A stretch of DNA of 64,000 bases from Jejubacter calystegiae (GTDB taxonomy: Bacteria; Pseudomonadota; Gammaproteobacteria; Enterobacterales; Enterobacteriaceae), in NCBI RefSeq assembly GCF_005671395.1, contig NZ_CP040428.1, forward strand, positions 1,116,001-1,180,000. Reading direction: 5' to 3'. The position numbers and the translations under genes were made by a program. Under the pieces are notes generated by a model, which was given only the letters and a program-made list of their open reading frames with translations, made no database searches and was not told the DNA's origin. Position 1 is the first letter of the stretch, and each line of letters opens with the position of its first letter. Shown here one piece after another: positions 17,647 through 26,633 of this stretch.

Positions 17647-18120
17647 CAATATTACGCAGGTCATCACCGGTGATACCATATTCCCTAAAAGAATATAGCC
17701 ATCACGATGACGTTCCATATAAACATAAACACCGCCGACAAGGCCAATAACCCGGTAGATTTTTTGTGCTACCTCGTCCGGCGCCGAATCATGGCCAATC
17801 TTGTTTACTTTGTTAATCGCCATACGGTAGCGATTATTGTTTTCATTCAGATAGCTAAAGTTAACGTAGCGGGAAAAAATATAATCCTGGTCAGCACTTC
17901 GTGCGCTGCCTGAAAGATAGAGCTGTCCGGTACGGTTAGTTTCAAAATCAAACACCAGATTACCATAAAAATGGTACGGGTCGCCTTCCGTACTGTCGCT
18001 GTAGTTAAGGTTGACCTCACAACTACTTTGATAATAACCCCGACCATGATTCAGGCTTAGCCAGGCGAAGCTCGCCGCCAGAGCCATAAGAATAAGCAGT
18101 AATGCGATCGTTCTTTTCAT
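17641..18120 (-). CDS. FidL-like membrane-anchored protein
   Basis: Protein of 159 residues with one N-terminal membrane segment (about residues 4-24) and a soluble, probably periplasmic domain. It matches the arrangement of Salmonella FidL, a small inner-membrane protein encoded beside the regulator MarT; the ATG abuts the stop of a MarT-like gene here as well. Function is not established for the family; a partner or modulator of the membrane-bound regulator is an inference from the constant pairing. I recognise the pair more from context and topology than from catalytic motifs. Confidence 0.65.
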   Translation of the reverse strand: MKRTIALLLILMALAASFAWLSLNHGRGYYQSSCEVNLNYSDSTEGDPYHFYGNLVFDFETNRTGQLYLSGSARSADQDYIFSRYVNFSYLNENNNRYRMAINKVNKIGHDSAPDEVAQKIYRVIGLVGGVYVYMERHRDGYILLGNMVSPVMTCVILS

Positions 18121-18867
18121 TTATAGCGCCCAGTTATAATAGTACGAGCTTTCACACCATGAAACATTGCCATTACTGAGTGGGCAGAATGACAAAAACA
18201 GCCGCCCCCCTCCTCCGTACAGGACATTACGCTGCGCCTGCACAATCACCAGCGCGGGGTGATGAGTACAACGTTCTTTAAGATAAGGCGATATTCTATT
18301 AATTGCCTCAGTTATCTTATTCATTGCACGAGCAGGAATCCCAATATAGGATTTAACCTGGCATTTCTTTATTTGATAGAGTTTTACTGTTTTAGTATAA
18401 GGCTGCCAGAGGTTATTTTTAAATAATGCATCAATATTTAAGAAAAGCACCATGACGATCAGAGCACAGAGTAATGCATCCAAAAACCATAACGGCACAC
18501 GGCGTTTTTTTGATACCTCAACGGTTTCCTTCCAGGGCAGGACATCAATATCAGGCGAAAACAGAAACCCCACCTTTGGCACCGCAATAATGATATCATC
18601 AAGGTCGGTTAATGAGGCCAGAGATTTTCGTAATATACTAATGTACTGATTTAAAGAGCCGTTAGATCCCACATGACCATACGACTCCCAGACATTCTCC
18701 AGTAAATATTGACGTTCAATGACTTCACCGCGGGACTCAATCAGCAACACCAGGATACGATTCGCCGTATTAGTCAATTTTTTTGACTCATGATATTGCA
18801 CATCATTACAGATCAGTAATGCTGCATCGGAATCATAAACAACCCTGTTGGCGATAATATACTTCAT
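18121..18867 (-). CDS. MarT/CadC-like membrane-bound transcriptional regulator
   Basis: Regulator of 248 residues with an N-terminal OmpR-type winged helix (about residues 25-105: ERQYLLENVWESYG, SLNQYISILRKSL), a single membrane segment (about 124-146) and a periplasmic tail containing several cysteines. The start ATG at 18867 follows AGGGA; a TTG at 18906 is the longer alternative. ToxR, CadC and MarT share this plan: they sense conditions in the periplasm and bind DNA from the membrane. In Salmonella MarT activates the adhesin gene misL. Here it follows the HD-GYP gene of the fimbrial run with a gap of about 60 bases, so control of fimbriae is likely. Its A+T content is higher than that of the metabolic genes. 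Confidence 0.78.
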   Translation of the reverse strand: MKYIIANRVVYDSDAALLICNDVQYHESKKLTNTANRILVLLIESRGEVIERQYLLENVWESYGHVGSNGSLNQYISILRKSLASLTDLDDIIIAVPKVGFLFSPDIDVLPWKETVEVSKKRRVPLWFLDALLCALIVMVLFLNIDALFKNNLWQPYTKTVKLYQIKKCQVKSYIGIPARAMNKITEAINRISPYLKERCTHHPALVIVQAQRNVLYGGGGRLFLSFCPLSNGNVSWCESSYYYNWAL

Positions 18868-18929
18868 AAAATCCCTGTATTGCTCATTATCTCTCTGATC
18901 GAACAATCAAAGAGAAAAATCGTAAACGA

Positions 18930-20126
18930 TTATACCCGTAGGACGCACTGATAAACGTCATCAAGATGCCGCTTAACAATATCCACCACATCACCGTCCA
19001 GCTTATTTCCGGCAACTTCCTCTTCCAGGATAGTTAATGCTTTCTGCGCCGCCATTCCCTGACGATAGGGCCGATTTTCCGTTAGCGCGGTAAAGACATC
19101 GGCAACGGCCATAATCCGGCTGGGCAGATCGAGATCCCGGGCCGTCAGACCAAAGGGATAGCCGCCACCATCAAGTCGTTCGTGATGATTCACCGCCCAG
19201 GGCGTAATTCGTTTAAGGGGCTTAATCAGGGCTAATATTTCCAGCGTTTTATAGCTGTGCTTACGAATCAGCGCATATTCGTTGTCCGTCAGGCGTCCCT
19301 CTTTTTCCAGCACCGCCAGCGGAATATGCACCTTACCTATATCGTGAAGATAGCCCGCAATGGCGATTTCGGTCTGATCGTGAAGCGAAAAGCCCATAAG
19401 GTTGGCAATTTTGCAGGAAACATTCGACACGCTGGTGCTGTGCGTCATCGTAAAGCTGCTGTATTTATCCACGATTCGGGAAATCAGCAGGCAGAACTCC
19501 AGAAAATCCTGGCTGTCCATCAGCATATTCGCCACCGGGGTAATACGCTTTAGTACGCTGTGCAACCGCTGGGATTCCAGGCGAAACCAGAAAGCATCCC
19601 GTTGGCTAAGTTTACGCAGCGTTACGATTAATTCTGGCGGATAATCGGAATGAGCCATTAGAAAATCATTAATAATTTCATCAGCATTGACGATGAAATC
19701 TTTCGGGCATTTTCTTAAATAGAGATCAAACTCATCTGCCATATGGATAATATGATTATCCAGCGGATACTCATCCGGATGTTGGCTGTTCCAGTGAATA
19801 TGGTGGTGACGAATCATCGATTGCACTTCCGGAGGAAAGCTGATTCCCGCCACCATAGCTTCGCCAATCTCTTCATGATGGAACATCAGGTTTTCATTGC
19901 TCAGGTTGTCGGCGGTAATTTCACGCTGCTTTTTCGCCAGCAGGCCAATATCGTGGATACTGGCAGCCAGATAGATATTCCGGACCCGATCTTCCGGCAG
20001 TTCCAGAGCTCTGGCCAGACTCAACGAAATATAGGTTGTACGCTGCATATGGGATGCCAGATCCGGGAAAATCGGCTCAATAATGATATTGAGAAGATTA
20101 ATTGCATCCTGTAAAGATATTATCAT
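18930..20126 (-). CDS. tandem HD / HD-GYP domain c-di-GMP phosphodiesterase
   Basis: Cytoplasmic protein of 398 residues with two HD modules and no membrane segment. The N-terminal module has ASIHDIGLL (His58-Asp59) and further histidine-rich motifs (HHEEIG, HHHIHW). The C-terminal module has YLHDIGKVHIP and the diagnostic HHERLDGGGYP, so the GYP residues are intact and c-di-GMP hydrolysis is expected. It ends the fimbrial gene run (68 bases after the adhesin stop). c-di-GMP turnover normally sets fimbrial expression in enterics (for example MrkJ of type 3 fimbriae, an EAL enzyme); an HD-GYP enzyme in this place is less usual. No clear Shine-Dalgarno sequence precedes the start. Confidence 0.87.
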   Translation of the reverse strand: MIISLQDAINLLNIIIEPIFPDLASHMQRTTYISLSLARALELPEDRVRNIYLAASIHDIGLLAKKQREITADNLSNENLMFHHEEIGEAMVAGISFPPEVQSMIRHHHIHWNSQHPDEYPLDNHIIHMADEFDLYLRKCPKDFIVNADEIINDFLMAHSDYPPELIVTLRKLSQRDAFWFRLESQRLHSVLKRITPVANMLMDSQDFLEFCLLISRIVDKYSSFTMTHSTSVSNVSCKIANLMGFSLHDQTEIAIAGYLHDIGKVHIPLAVLEKEGRLTDNEYALIRKHSYKTLEILALIKPLKRITPWAVNHHERLDGGGYPFGLTARDLDLPSRIMAVADVFTALTENRPYRQGMAAQKALTILEEEVAGNKLDGDVVDIVKRHLDDVYQCVLRV

Positions 20127-20194
20127 TATTAATTCAGGCCATTATTACAATGCAAAATAAGAAAACTGTTTTTCAGGGCAACTTGTGACTGCCA

Positions 20195-21391
20195 TCAATC
20201 GTAACCGAACATAATTTGCGCGGTTGCCACGACTTTGCCTGAGGTTAAAGCTGATGCGTTATAGACCTTATAATAAGCATTCATATATAACGCAAAGTAA
20301 CCATCAACCGCTTCACCTTCGTCTATTGTGAATATTTCGGTTGCGCCCAGATCGGTCATCCCGCTGGAAATGACCAGGTCATCCTCTGCAATACCAAGAT
20401 TATAGGGCCGTAATGATATCCCAACGCCGCCGGCATCGGTTTCATCATTGACCAGAATGGTGCCGGTACTGGCATCATTAAGAATATCGTTGCTGGAAAT
20501 CCAGGCGCGAATATTACGGGTGGATTTGCTGCCCCCCAACATGTTGACGCAGGTAATCGGTACAACAAAATTGGTGCCGGGTGCCTTACCGTCGCGCTGT
20601 AATATGCTGACGGAAGTCGGCGGCAGTTGCACTGTCATATCTTTTTTCAGATTGCAGGTGGTCTGATTCGGGTCGAACTGAATATACAGGCGTTCAAAGG
20701 CGATATAGCGACTGGTTGACCAGGAAGAACGGTCCAGATCGTTCATCATATTGTCAAACACTTCCTCTGCGTAGGTATATTTATTACCCCAAATACCGCC
20801 AAAAGTTGAATCACTGGCTCCTGCTCCACTCATTACTGCCGGAATTATTGAAGCCACGCCGGAGGTCGTGGTTTTGGTATAACTTTCAACGCCGGAAGGT
20901 GCCATAGAGAGCAGCTCTGCGGTAATGGTATAGCTGGTTTGATAGCTAATGGAATGAGTACCGATAATCCCGTTTACCGTCACCTTAGTATCGCCGGTAA
21001 TTTCCGCGGTCACTTTAACCCAGTAGTCCGATTCACCATCGGCGCTGGTGAAGTTCAGATAAACAGGGTTGCCACCCAGCGCGGTAAAATAATAGAGGTG
21101 GTCCTGAAGCAAGCCGCCGATACCCACGTTGCCATAGGTACAGCTCATTCTCCCACTCCAGGCCGTGGTATAGGAAAATGTCGCTTTAGTACCACTCAAA
21201 AACGCCGTAGAAAGGTTAAGCGTTTTGTCAGACTCAGCCACGCGGGTTTTTGAAAACAGGCCGCTGATAATACCGCAGGTATCCCCCGCCAGACCATAGG
21301 CATCTATATCCGCCGCCGGTAGCTGCGCCATTGTGCCCGTGGTGAAAAGGGTTGCCACCACGGCAATTGCGGTAAAAAAACGCTTAAGCAT
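20195..21391 (-). CDS. fimbrial tip adhesin / minor subunit
   Basis: Secreted protein of 398 residues starting at the ATG at 21391; a longer in-frame start at 21457 would lie inside the regulator gene. It has a signal peptide (MLKRFFTAIAVVATLF, cleavage after about TMA) and is twice the length of a pilin. The C-terminus ends in a pilin-like donor-strand region (VVATAQIMFGYD), so the plan is an N-terminal binding domain plus a C-terminal pilin domain. Cysteines occur at the GDTCGI, MSCTYG, TTCNLK and ITCVN positions. Its start overlaps the end of the LuxR-type gene by 8 bases. The receptor cannot be predicted. Confidence 0.82.
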   Translation of the reverse strand: MLKRFFTAIAVVATLFTTGTMAQLPAADIDAYGLAGDTCGIISGLFSKTRVAESDKTLNLSTAFLSGTKATFSYTTAWSGRMSCTYGNVGIGGLLQDHLYYFTALGGNPVYLNFTSADGESDYWVKVTAEITGDTKVTVNGIIGTHSISYQTSYTITAELLSMAPSGVESYTKTTTSGVASIIPAVMSGAGASDSTFGGIWGNKYTYAEEVFDNMMNDLDRSSWSTSRYIAFERLYIQFDPNQTTCNLKKDMTVQLPPTSVSILQRDGKAPGTNFVVPITCVNMLGGSKSTRNIRAWISSNDILNDASTGTILVNDETDAGGVGISLRPYNLGIAEDDLVISSGMTDLGATEIFTIDEGEAVDGYFALYMNAYYKVYNASALTSGKVVATAQIMFGYD

Positions 21392-22037
21392 AACGATTTC
21401 CGGTAATAGCTGAAGAAACAGAGCGACCAGGCACGGCGTAATGGCTGATGTTTTCATCAGTTCGGGAATTCAGGCTGCGCAGGCTGGCGTGGTCAAAATG
21501 CAGTAAAAACTTAAGGGTCAGCCAAAACTGGGCATTGGTATGGCAATGCATCTTAGCCATGACCTGACGCTTACGGTTAGAAACCGCCTTAATACTGCAA
21601 TTTTCAATGCGCGCTATCTGTTTGGCGCATAACTGCTTCATATGATAGTAAATTAGTTCAAGTTCCCCTGGGGTAAATCGTAATCCAGGCCAGGGGATCA
21701 CTTTGGGCTCAAACTCATGGGTAACAATGCGACGAATATTCTTTTTAATCAGCGCATATTCAGAATCCAGGCAAACAAACCTTAACCGCCACTTAGTAAA
21801 AAAGTGCTGGATAAGCGCATAGTAAAATTGCGAGCACAGGATCAGATCATACCGATCGGGATTAACGCGACAAAAACGAGCCAGTCCTTCAACAGGATCT
21901 TTTTCAGCAATCACCAGAATTCTCAGATGCGCCACATTCACGTTTTCGACTGCCAGCTCATCCAGCATATTGTTGAGCGCCAGCCGAATATAGCTATCGG
22001 CGCATTCAACGGAGTGCGTACGCTCAACGGCAAACAT
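21384..22037 (-). CDS. LuxR-type helix-turn-helix regulator inside the fimbrial operon
   Basis: Cytoplasmic protein of 217 residues with a C-terminal LuxR-like DNA-binding domain: RFTPGELELIYYHMKQ, then AKQIARIENCSIKAVSNRK, in positions that match the four-helix motif. The N-terminal part (residues 1-120) resembles a degenerate receiver-like domain with no clear phosphorylatable aspartate. Its start overlaps the usher stop by 14 bases and its stop overlaps the adhesin start by 8 bases, so it is translated as part of the fimbrial message. Regulators of this kind (MrkI-like, EcpR-like) control fimbrial genes in enterics but usually sit outside the structural genes. Confidence 0.78.
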   Translation of the reverse strand: MFAVERTHSVECADSYIRLALNNMLDELAVENVNVAHLRILVIAEKDPVEGLARFCRVNPDRYDLILCSQFYYALIQHFFTKWRLRFVCLDSEYALIKKNIRRIVTHEFEPKVIPWPGLRFTPGELELIYYHMKQLCAKQIARIENCSIKAVSNRKRQVMAKMHCHTNAQFWLTLKFLLHFDHASLRSLNSRTDENISHYAVPGRSVSSAITGNRYA

Positions 22038-24525
22038 TTATCACTCCCTCTTTTGGTGCTTCGATCACGCAGGTTTCCCGCTTATGACGAGTACCGACGT
22101 TAATTTTCAATCTTTGCGGCATCTGTTCCGCCTTCACATACAACTGGCTGCCCTGAGAGACATAGCCCAGATTCTCCCCGTTGCCATCGAGCACTGCGGT
22201 GCCGAACGGCAGCGACTCGCCATTTTCACGCCGGGCCTCCAGGGTAAACAGCCGACGGGTATCCGTCTGGTATTTCAGGTATGTGATGCTGCCTTCGTAG
22301 GGGGCCATATGCATGATGTTGCCCAGCAGATCGACATCGCTATCCTGTTTTTCATCGGCATCGATACTGAAGTTGTTCTGCCGGTAGGCGACCGCGTTGG
22401 TAACCAGCGCCTTACCACTGGCGTTGGTGCGTACCGAAGAATCGCCGTTGATGGTGGCATTCTTCATTCCTGGCGCATCGACAATCACAAAGCTTCTGCC
22501 GGTTGAACCAGAGGCCAGTACCCCACCGGACCAGGCCAGCAGGCTGCCGCTGGCACCCATACTCATCTGACGGTAGTCGCTGGCTTCGGTTAAACCACCG
22601 CTCAACCGGCTCCAGGAGGTATCCCACGAGCCGTACAGATCGGCTGAACGGGTTTTCGCGTCGTTATCGTTGGTCAGTACCAGGCTGTAATCCACGTCCT
22701 GCTTCGTGCCATTCACGCTCAGATCCGTAGAGGCATATTTCCCCTGCTGGAAACTGGTGCGGGTCGAAATACTGCCCGGGCTGTCGAAGATGCTCATCGG
22801 AATGGTCAGTGACAGATAGACGCTGTTTTCCGACTTACGCTGGCTGCGTAGATAGCTGCTCTGGTTACCTTTGTAACTGTCATAGTCATAGTAGCTCTGG
22901 TTGTATTCAGAGCGGCGCAGCGACAGGGTGTAATTCACCGAATTAAACTTATTGCTGTAGCTCAGGTTGTACTGTTTGGTGCTCTTACGGTTATTCCAGT
23001 AGTCGCGCCAGTAGGCCGTTAGCGACAGACGCCCGTAGTTTTCCCCCAGCGGCTGGCTCACGGTGGCGCTGAATGCCTGTTTGCTATAGCGGGTGATGCC
23101 GTTATAGCCGTAGTACTCAATGTTGTCCTTCGTGGCGATGTAGTCGCTGAACGAAGCGTAATCCTGGGTACGGTAGTAGTACGACGCCAGCGTGATATTG
23201 GTACGGCTGGGCAGATACTTACTCCAGGAGATGGTGTATTTCTCGCCGCTGCGCTTTTCATCCCCCGGCAACTGATAGCGGGCCTGCTCCATCGAGCCAG
23301 AAACCGATCCCACCCAGGGGATGGAAACCGCGCTACCAGCCAGCCAGGACTGGTAATCGCTGCTCGCTGTCAGACCGGAATAGAGAGTCCAGTAGTTATT
23401 CATGCCTCGGGTGTAGCTGAACTGCATAAATCGGGTGTCATCCCCGGAATTCAGCACGTTCACTTCGCCCGCGTTAAAGCGCCAGTCGCTGGTGCCTGGC
23501 CGCAGCATGTCGGGGATAGAAGAGAATGGCACCACGAAGGTTTCAACGTTACCGCCACCGCCGCTGTTTTTAACTTCCACAGTCAGGTCGCTACGCGAGC
23601 CGGTCGGCATCAAATCACGGATTGCGAACGGCCCGGGCGGTACTGTGATTTGGTAAATCACGTGTCCGTCCTGATACACGTTCACGATTGATGCCGTGTT
23701 GGCTACGCCACTTATCACCGGCATATAGACCTGTTCGCGATCCGGCAACATCTGGCGACTCTTGTTCAGCGTTACGCCGCGAAAGCGAATGCTGTCGAAA
23801 TATTCCGATGAGGTATAGGCATCACCAATGCGCAGCACTGCCCCCAGGCTGGCGAACGGGCGTTCCAGATAGCGGGTGGAGTTACGCCAGTAGCCTTTGC
23901 CGGTGTTGCTGTAACGCATATAAGTCGAGTTATCGATCAGGTGCCAGCCAAACAGATTTAACCCGCTGTTCAGCGACAGGTAGATATTATCGGTGTTGCT
24001 GTAGTCCGCCTGTTTCGCGTGAAAGCTGTAGTAGTTCAGGTTGTAGTTGGTATACAGGCCGTTAATGCCCTGGTCCCATTTTTCTGGTGCTACCCAGTTA
24101 CGATCGGACTTATTGACCCATGCCTGAGGCACTTCCAGGTTGACCCGCATTTCTCCCGGCTTTAGCGAACTTTTACCGCCGTGCAGCAGGGTATCGATAT
24201 CGATGTACTCCGCACCGCCGGTTGCTGTGCTGCTGATATCGCGAATATCCAGCATGCTTATCTGGCTGGCCTGAATCTGCAGCGTGCCTTCTTTGCCATT
24301 CGTTACTTTGAATGGAAATTTCCCTTTCCATTCATCATTCACATAAACATCAAATTCATATTCACCGGGTGTCATCACCATGGCCTGGTTATTCCAGTCC
24401 ATGCTGCCAGCGCTGCCCACCAGCAGGCTGCTGTTAAAACTCTCACCAAATACACAGCAGGAATAAAGCGCGGCGCCAATGGAGTTCACTAATAATCCAT
24501 TACGGATAAGAGCCTTACATTTCAT
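22024..24525 (-). CDS. fimbrial outer-membrane usher
   Basis: Usher of 833 residues, the normal length, forming the outer-membrane pore that orders chaperone-bound subunits into a fibre. Visible parts are a signal sequence, an N-terminal periplasmic domain (about residues 35-150), a long beta barrel rich in aromatic and serine residues with a central plug region (GPFAIRDLMPTGSRSDLTVEV) and C-terminal domains ending with CVIEAPKEGVINVC. It lies 36 bases after the chaperone gene and overlaps the LuxR-type gene. Together with chaperone, pilin and adhesin it defines a complete chaperone-usher fimbria. I cannot assign a named fimbrial type; the gene order resembles mrkABCD apart from the inserted regulator. 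Confidence 0.93.
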   Translation of the reverse strand: MKCKALIRNGLLVNSIGAALYSCCVFGESFNSSLLVGSAGSMDWNNQAMVMTPGEYEFDVYVNDEWKGKFPFKVTNGKEGTLQIQASQISMLDIRDISSTATGGAEYIDIDTLLHGGKSSLKPGEMRVNLEVPQAWVNKSDRNWVAPEKWDQGINGLYTNYNLNYYSFHAKQADYSNTDNIYLSLNSGLNLFGWHLIDNSTYMRYSNTGKGYWRNSTRYLERPFASLGAVLRIGDAYTSSEYFDSIRFRGVTLNKSRQMLPDREQVYMPVISGVANTASIVNVYQDGHVIYQITVPPGPFAIRDLMPTGSRSDLTVEVKNSGGGGNVETFVVPFSSIPDMLRPGTSDWRFNAGEVNVLNSGDDTRFMQFSYTRGMNNYWTLYSGLTASSDYQSWLAGSAVSIPWVGSVSGSMEQARYQLPGDEKRSGEKYTISWSKYLPSRTNITLASYYYRTQDYASFSDYIATKDNIEYYGYNGITRYSKQAFSATVSQPLGENYGRLSLTAYWRDYWNNRKSTKQYNLSYSNKFNSVNYTLSLRRSEYNQSYYDYDSYKGNQSSYLRSQRKSENSVYLSLTIPMSIFDSPGSISTRTSFQQGKYASTDLSVNGTKQDVDYSLVLTNDNDAKTRSADLYGSWDTSWSRLSGGLTEASDYRQMSMGASGSLLAWSGGVLASGSTGRSFVIVDAPGMKNATINGDSSVRTNASGKALVTNAVAYRQNNFSIDADEKQDSDVDLLGNIMHMAPYEGSITYLKYQTDTRRLFTLEARRENGESLPFGTAVLDGNGENLGYVSQGSQLYVKAEQMPQRLKINVGTRHKRETCVIEAPKEGVINVCR

Positions 24526-24561
24526 TGGAAAAGAACCCGATGAAAAATACCGTTAAGTCAT

Positions 24562-25275
24562 TTACTGAATGACGCCGAATTTTTTACTGCCGTAGTCATC
24601 CATCCATGTCACCCGATAGCGGGAACCGGCTTTAATGCTGGCCGGTACAGACTGACAGCCAAAAGGTTCAACAAACACGGTGGCTTTCAGCAGGTTATCG
24701 TCCGTTTTCTTTTTCAGATCGCCGCCGCTCCATGCAATGATTTGCGGCACGGTCACGTAATAAGGGCCGCTGTTTTTCAGGCAACTGCCGCCCGAGCGCG
24801 ACTCCAGCGTCAGTTTTTTATGGATATCGCTGGCCGGTGACGGTATTTCATCCGGGCGATAGAGCAGTTTGATGCGACTGCGAATGGCTACCTGCAGGTA
24901 ATTATCACCACCGCTGGCGTTTTCCGGAACCGGAGGAATATCCAGCACGTTCAGCCAGTAGACGGTTTCCCGATCTTTCGCCAAAGGCGTGCCTTTGCGC
25001 AGGGTGATTTTCAGGGTCTGCCCTTCACTGGCGGCCATTTTGACGACCGGCGGCGCCAGGGTGAAAGGCACTTTAATACTTTCCGGCGCTGCGGCCGGGT
25101 TACCATCGTCGATCCAGGACTGAACCAGATGCGTGGTGGTGCTACGGTTGACCAGTTGCACATTCACGAATTTGGATGAGGATGGATAAATAACACGCGT
25201 TGCGTTAATCACAACGCTGGCATGGCCCGATACCGATAACAGCATCACGCTCAGCAGAATAAGAAAATGGCGCAT
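24562..25275 (-). CDS. periplasmic fimbrial chaperone (PapD-like)
   Basis: Chaperone of 237 residues with a signal peptide (MRHFLILLSVMLLSVSGHA) and two immunoglobulin-like domains. The N-terminal NATRVIYPSSSKFVNVQLVN strand carries the conserved arginine near residue 27 used to anchor subunit C-termini, and WLNVLDIPPVP is the typical domain-1 G-strand neighbourhood; AIRSRIKLLYRP holds the conserved domain-linking stretch. It donates a strand to subunits until the usher replaces it by donor-strand exchange. It follows the pilin gene across a hairpin. Confidence 0.93.
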   Translation of the reverse strand: MRHFLILLSVMLLSVSGHASVVINATRVIYPSSSKFVNVQLVNRSTTTHLVQSWIDDGNPAAAPESIKVPFTLAPPVVKMAASEGQTLKITLRKGTPLAKDRETVYWLNVLDIPPVPENASGGDNYLQVAIRSRIKLLYRPDEIPSPASDIHKKLTLESRSGGSCLKNSGPYYVTVPQIIAWSGGDLKKKTDDNLLKATVFVEPFGCQSVPASIKAGSRYRVTWMDDYGSKKFGVIQ

Positions 25276-25296
25276 AGGTTTTGATCAAACACAGAA

Positions 25297-25322
25297 GCCG
25301 GGAAGCAGGGGGGCTCCCCGGC
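25297..25322 (-). promoter_or_regulatory. intercistronic hairpin between pilin and chaperone
   Basis: GCCGGGGAG pairs with CTTCCCGGC (one G-U pair) across an 8-base loop, with no T run after it. Such hairpins between pilin and chaperone genes protect or terminate part of the message, giving more pilin than assembly proteins. Confidence 0.55.
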
Positions 25323-25331
25323 CACGCGTTT

Positions 25332-25898
25332 TTACTCGTAGGTAAAGGTGTAAGTCGCGGTGGTCACTACGCTACCGGTAGAGACACTGGCGCCGCCGTA
25401 GTTGTAGTAGTTAGCGAAGAAGCTAACGTTAGCACCGGTGGTGGAAGCCGCGTCGGTAGAGGTGACGCCAGTATCCAGCGCGCTATCAAAAGCCACCGCC
25501 GTACCGGCGGAGCCATCGGTCGTCAGCGCGATACCAACACCTTCAGCGTCGCCGCTGTAGTTGGTCAGGTATTTTTGATCGTCAGAAACGTTGCTGCTGC
25601 TGAAGGTAATTTTCAGCGTGTCATCTGCGGTGGAAGAACCCGTGCAACCAGAAACCGCCATGGTAAATTGTTTAGCACCGTTCGCGACAACACCCGCAGT
25701 AGTACCCAGAGAATCCAAAGTAATGGGATCAAGACTTACAGTAAAATCTGAACCATTATTTGTGGTCACATTACAGGTAGTATCTGTTACCGAACCATTG
25801 AAGGTAATAGTACCCCCCGCAACACCTTCATCAGTTGCTGCATGAGCAACACCAGCAAACATAATTACGGCAGCCGCCACCAGACTTTTCTTGAACAT
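25332..25898 (-). CDS. major fimbrial subunit
   Basis: Pilin of 188 residues with a signal peptide cleaved after VAHA (residue 20). The mature protein has two cysteines (Cys42 in TDTTCNV and Cys85 in VSGCTG) that would form the pilin disulfide, an alternating beta-strand pattern rich in Thr, Ser, Gly and Ala, and the C-terminal TATYTFTYE end bound by the chaperone. Overall plan and ending resemble MrkA of type 3 fimbriae. It is the first gene of the fimbrial run and lies after a 735-base non-coding region, as expected for the main promoter. Confidence 0.92.
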   Translation of the reverse strand: MFKKSLVAAAVIMFAGVAHAATDEGVAGGTITFNGSVTDTTCNVTTNNGSDFTVSLDPITLDSLGTTAGVVANGAKQFTMAVSGCTGSSTADDTLKITFSSSNVSDDQKYLTNYSGDAEGVGIALTTDGSAGTAVAFDSALDTGVTSTDAASTTGANVSFFANYYNYGGASVSTGSVVTTATYTFTYE

Positions 25899-26591
25899 AT
25901 CGATGTCCCGGTAATCCTTAGAATTAATATCCTGCGGGAAATTAAAAGGAGCACCAGTAAGTCAGGCGTCCGTTAATAACCCGTATCACTTTTCAGAGTT
26001 GCCTTCCATTGAGCATCATGGCTATCGCAGCCGCTCGGGAAGTGAGGGATATAACACCACCAAAGAATCACACGGTAAACAATTATTCTTATAAATTGCA
26101 CTTTTTAAACAAAAAACACCATCAACAATTAAAATAACAGACCAAAACACCAATAAATGATAGTAACAGGTAGCCACAACCCACACAAAAAACTACCTTT
26201 CAGCAGCCTTAAAAAACTTAAAAATCGCATACAGGTGTTTTTATCTTATCAAATAGCCCTGTTTATTTAAAAAAGGCAACATCACAGTACAAACATTTAA
26301 CAGTATATTTTCAACAGTCGATAAAAACGCCCTCTCGCTACCCATAAAGTGGATTAGGATAATGCCCGAAAAATAACAACAGGAAGGAAAATCACAGTAA
26401 GAGGAATAACAGAAAACCTGGTGTACCAGGCGTGAGGCGATGATCGAAAGCGAACAGTTCTTTACATCATAAAGCCAACAAAAACACCTCCACCCAAAAT
26501 AATAAAGCAGGCAACCAGGTGCAGGCTAAATATTTCACCCGGTAACGCTCGATAGTTTGAAACAATTTCGTCAAAAGCTGGACAAACAATA
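25899..26591. promoter_or_regulatory. A+T-rich fimbrial promoter region
   Basis: Nearly 700 bases with no convincing gene, much richer in A+T than the flanks. It must hold the pilin promoter. The heptamer AACACCA occurs at 26053, 26115 and 26156 (spacings 62 and 41 bases), a related AACACCT lies near 26483, and the inverse GGTGTTT is at 26234. A small hairpin CCTGG-TGTA-CCAGG lies near 26420-26435. I found no long inverted repeats suggesting an invertible switch. Confidence 0.5.
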
Positions 26592-26620
26592 AAAAGAGCC
26601 CGGCGTCCGAAAGCGCCGGG
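26592..26620 (-). terminator. terminator of the ketone-body operon
   Basis: CCCGGCG and CGCCGGG form a 7-bp stem followed on the minus strand by CTCTTTTT, 14 bases after the dehydrogenase stop. Confidence 0.85.
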
Positions 26621-26633
26621 GAATAATAATGTT

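Noticed and set aside
25899-26591. Phase-variable invertible promoter in front of the pilin gene
   Set aside because: I found no pair of long inverted repeats bracketing the promoter and no recombinase gene nearby.
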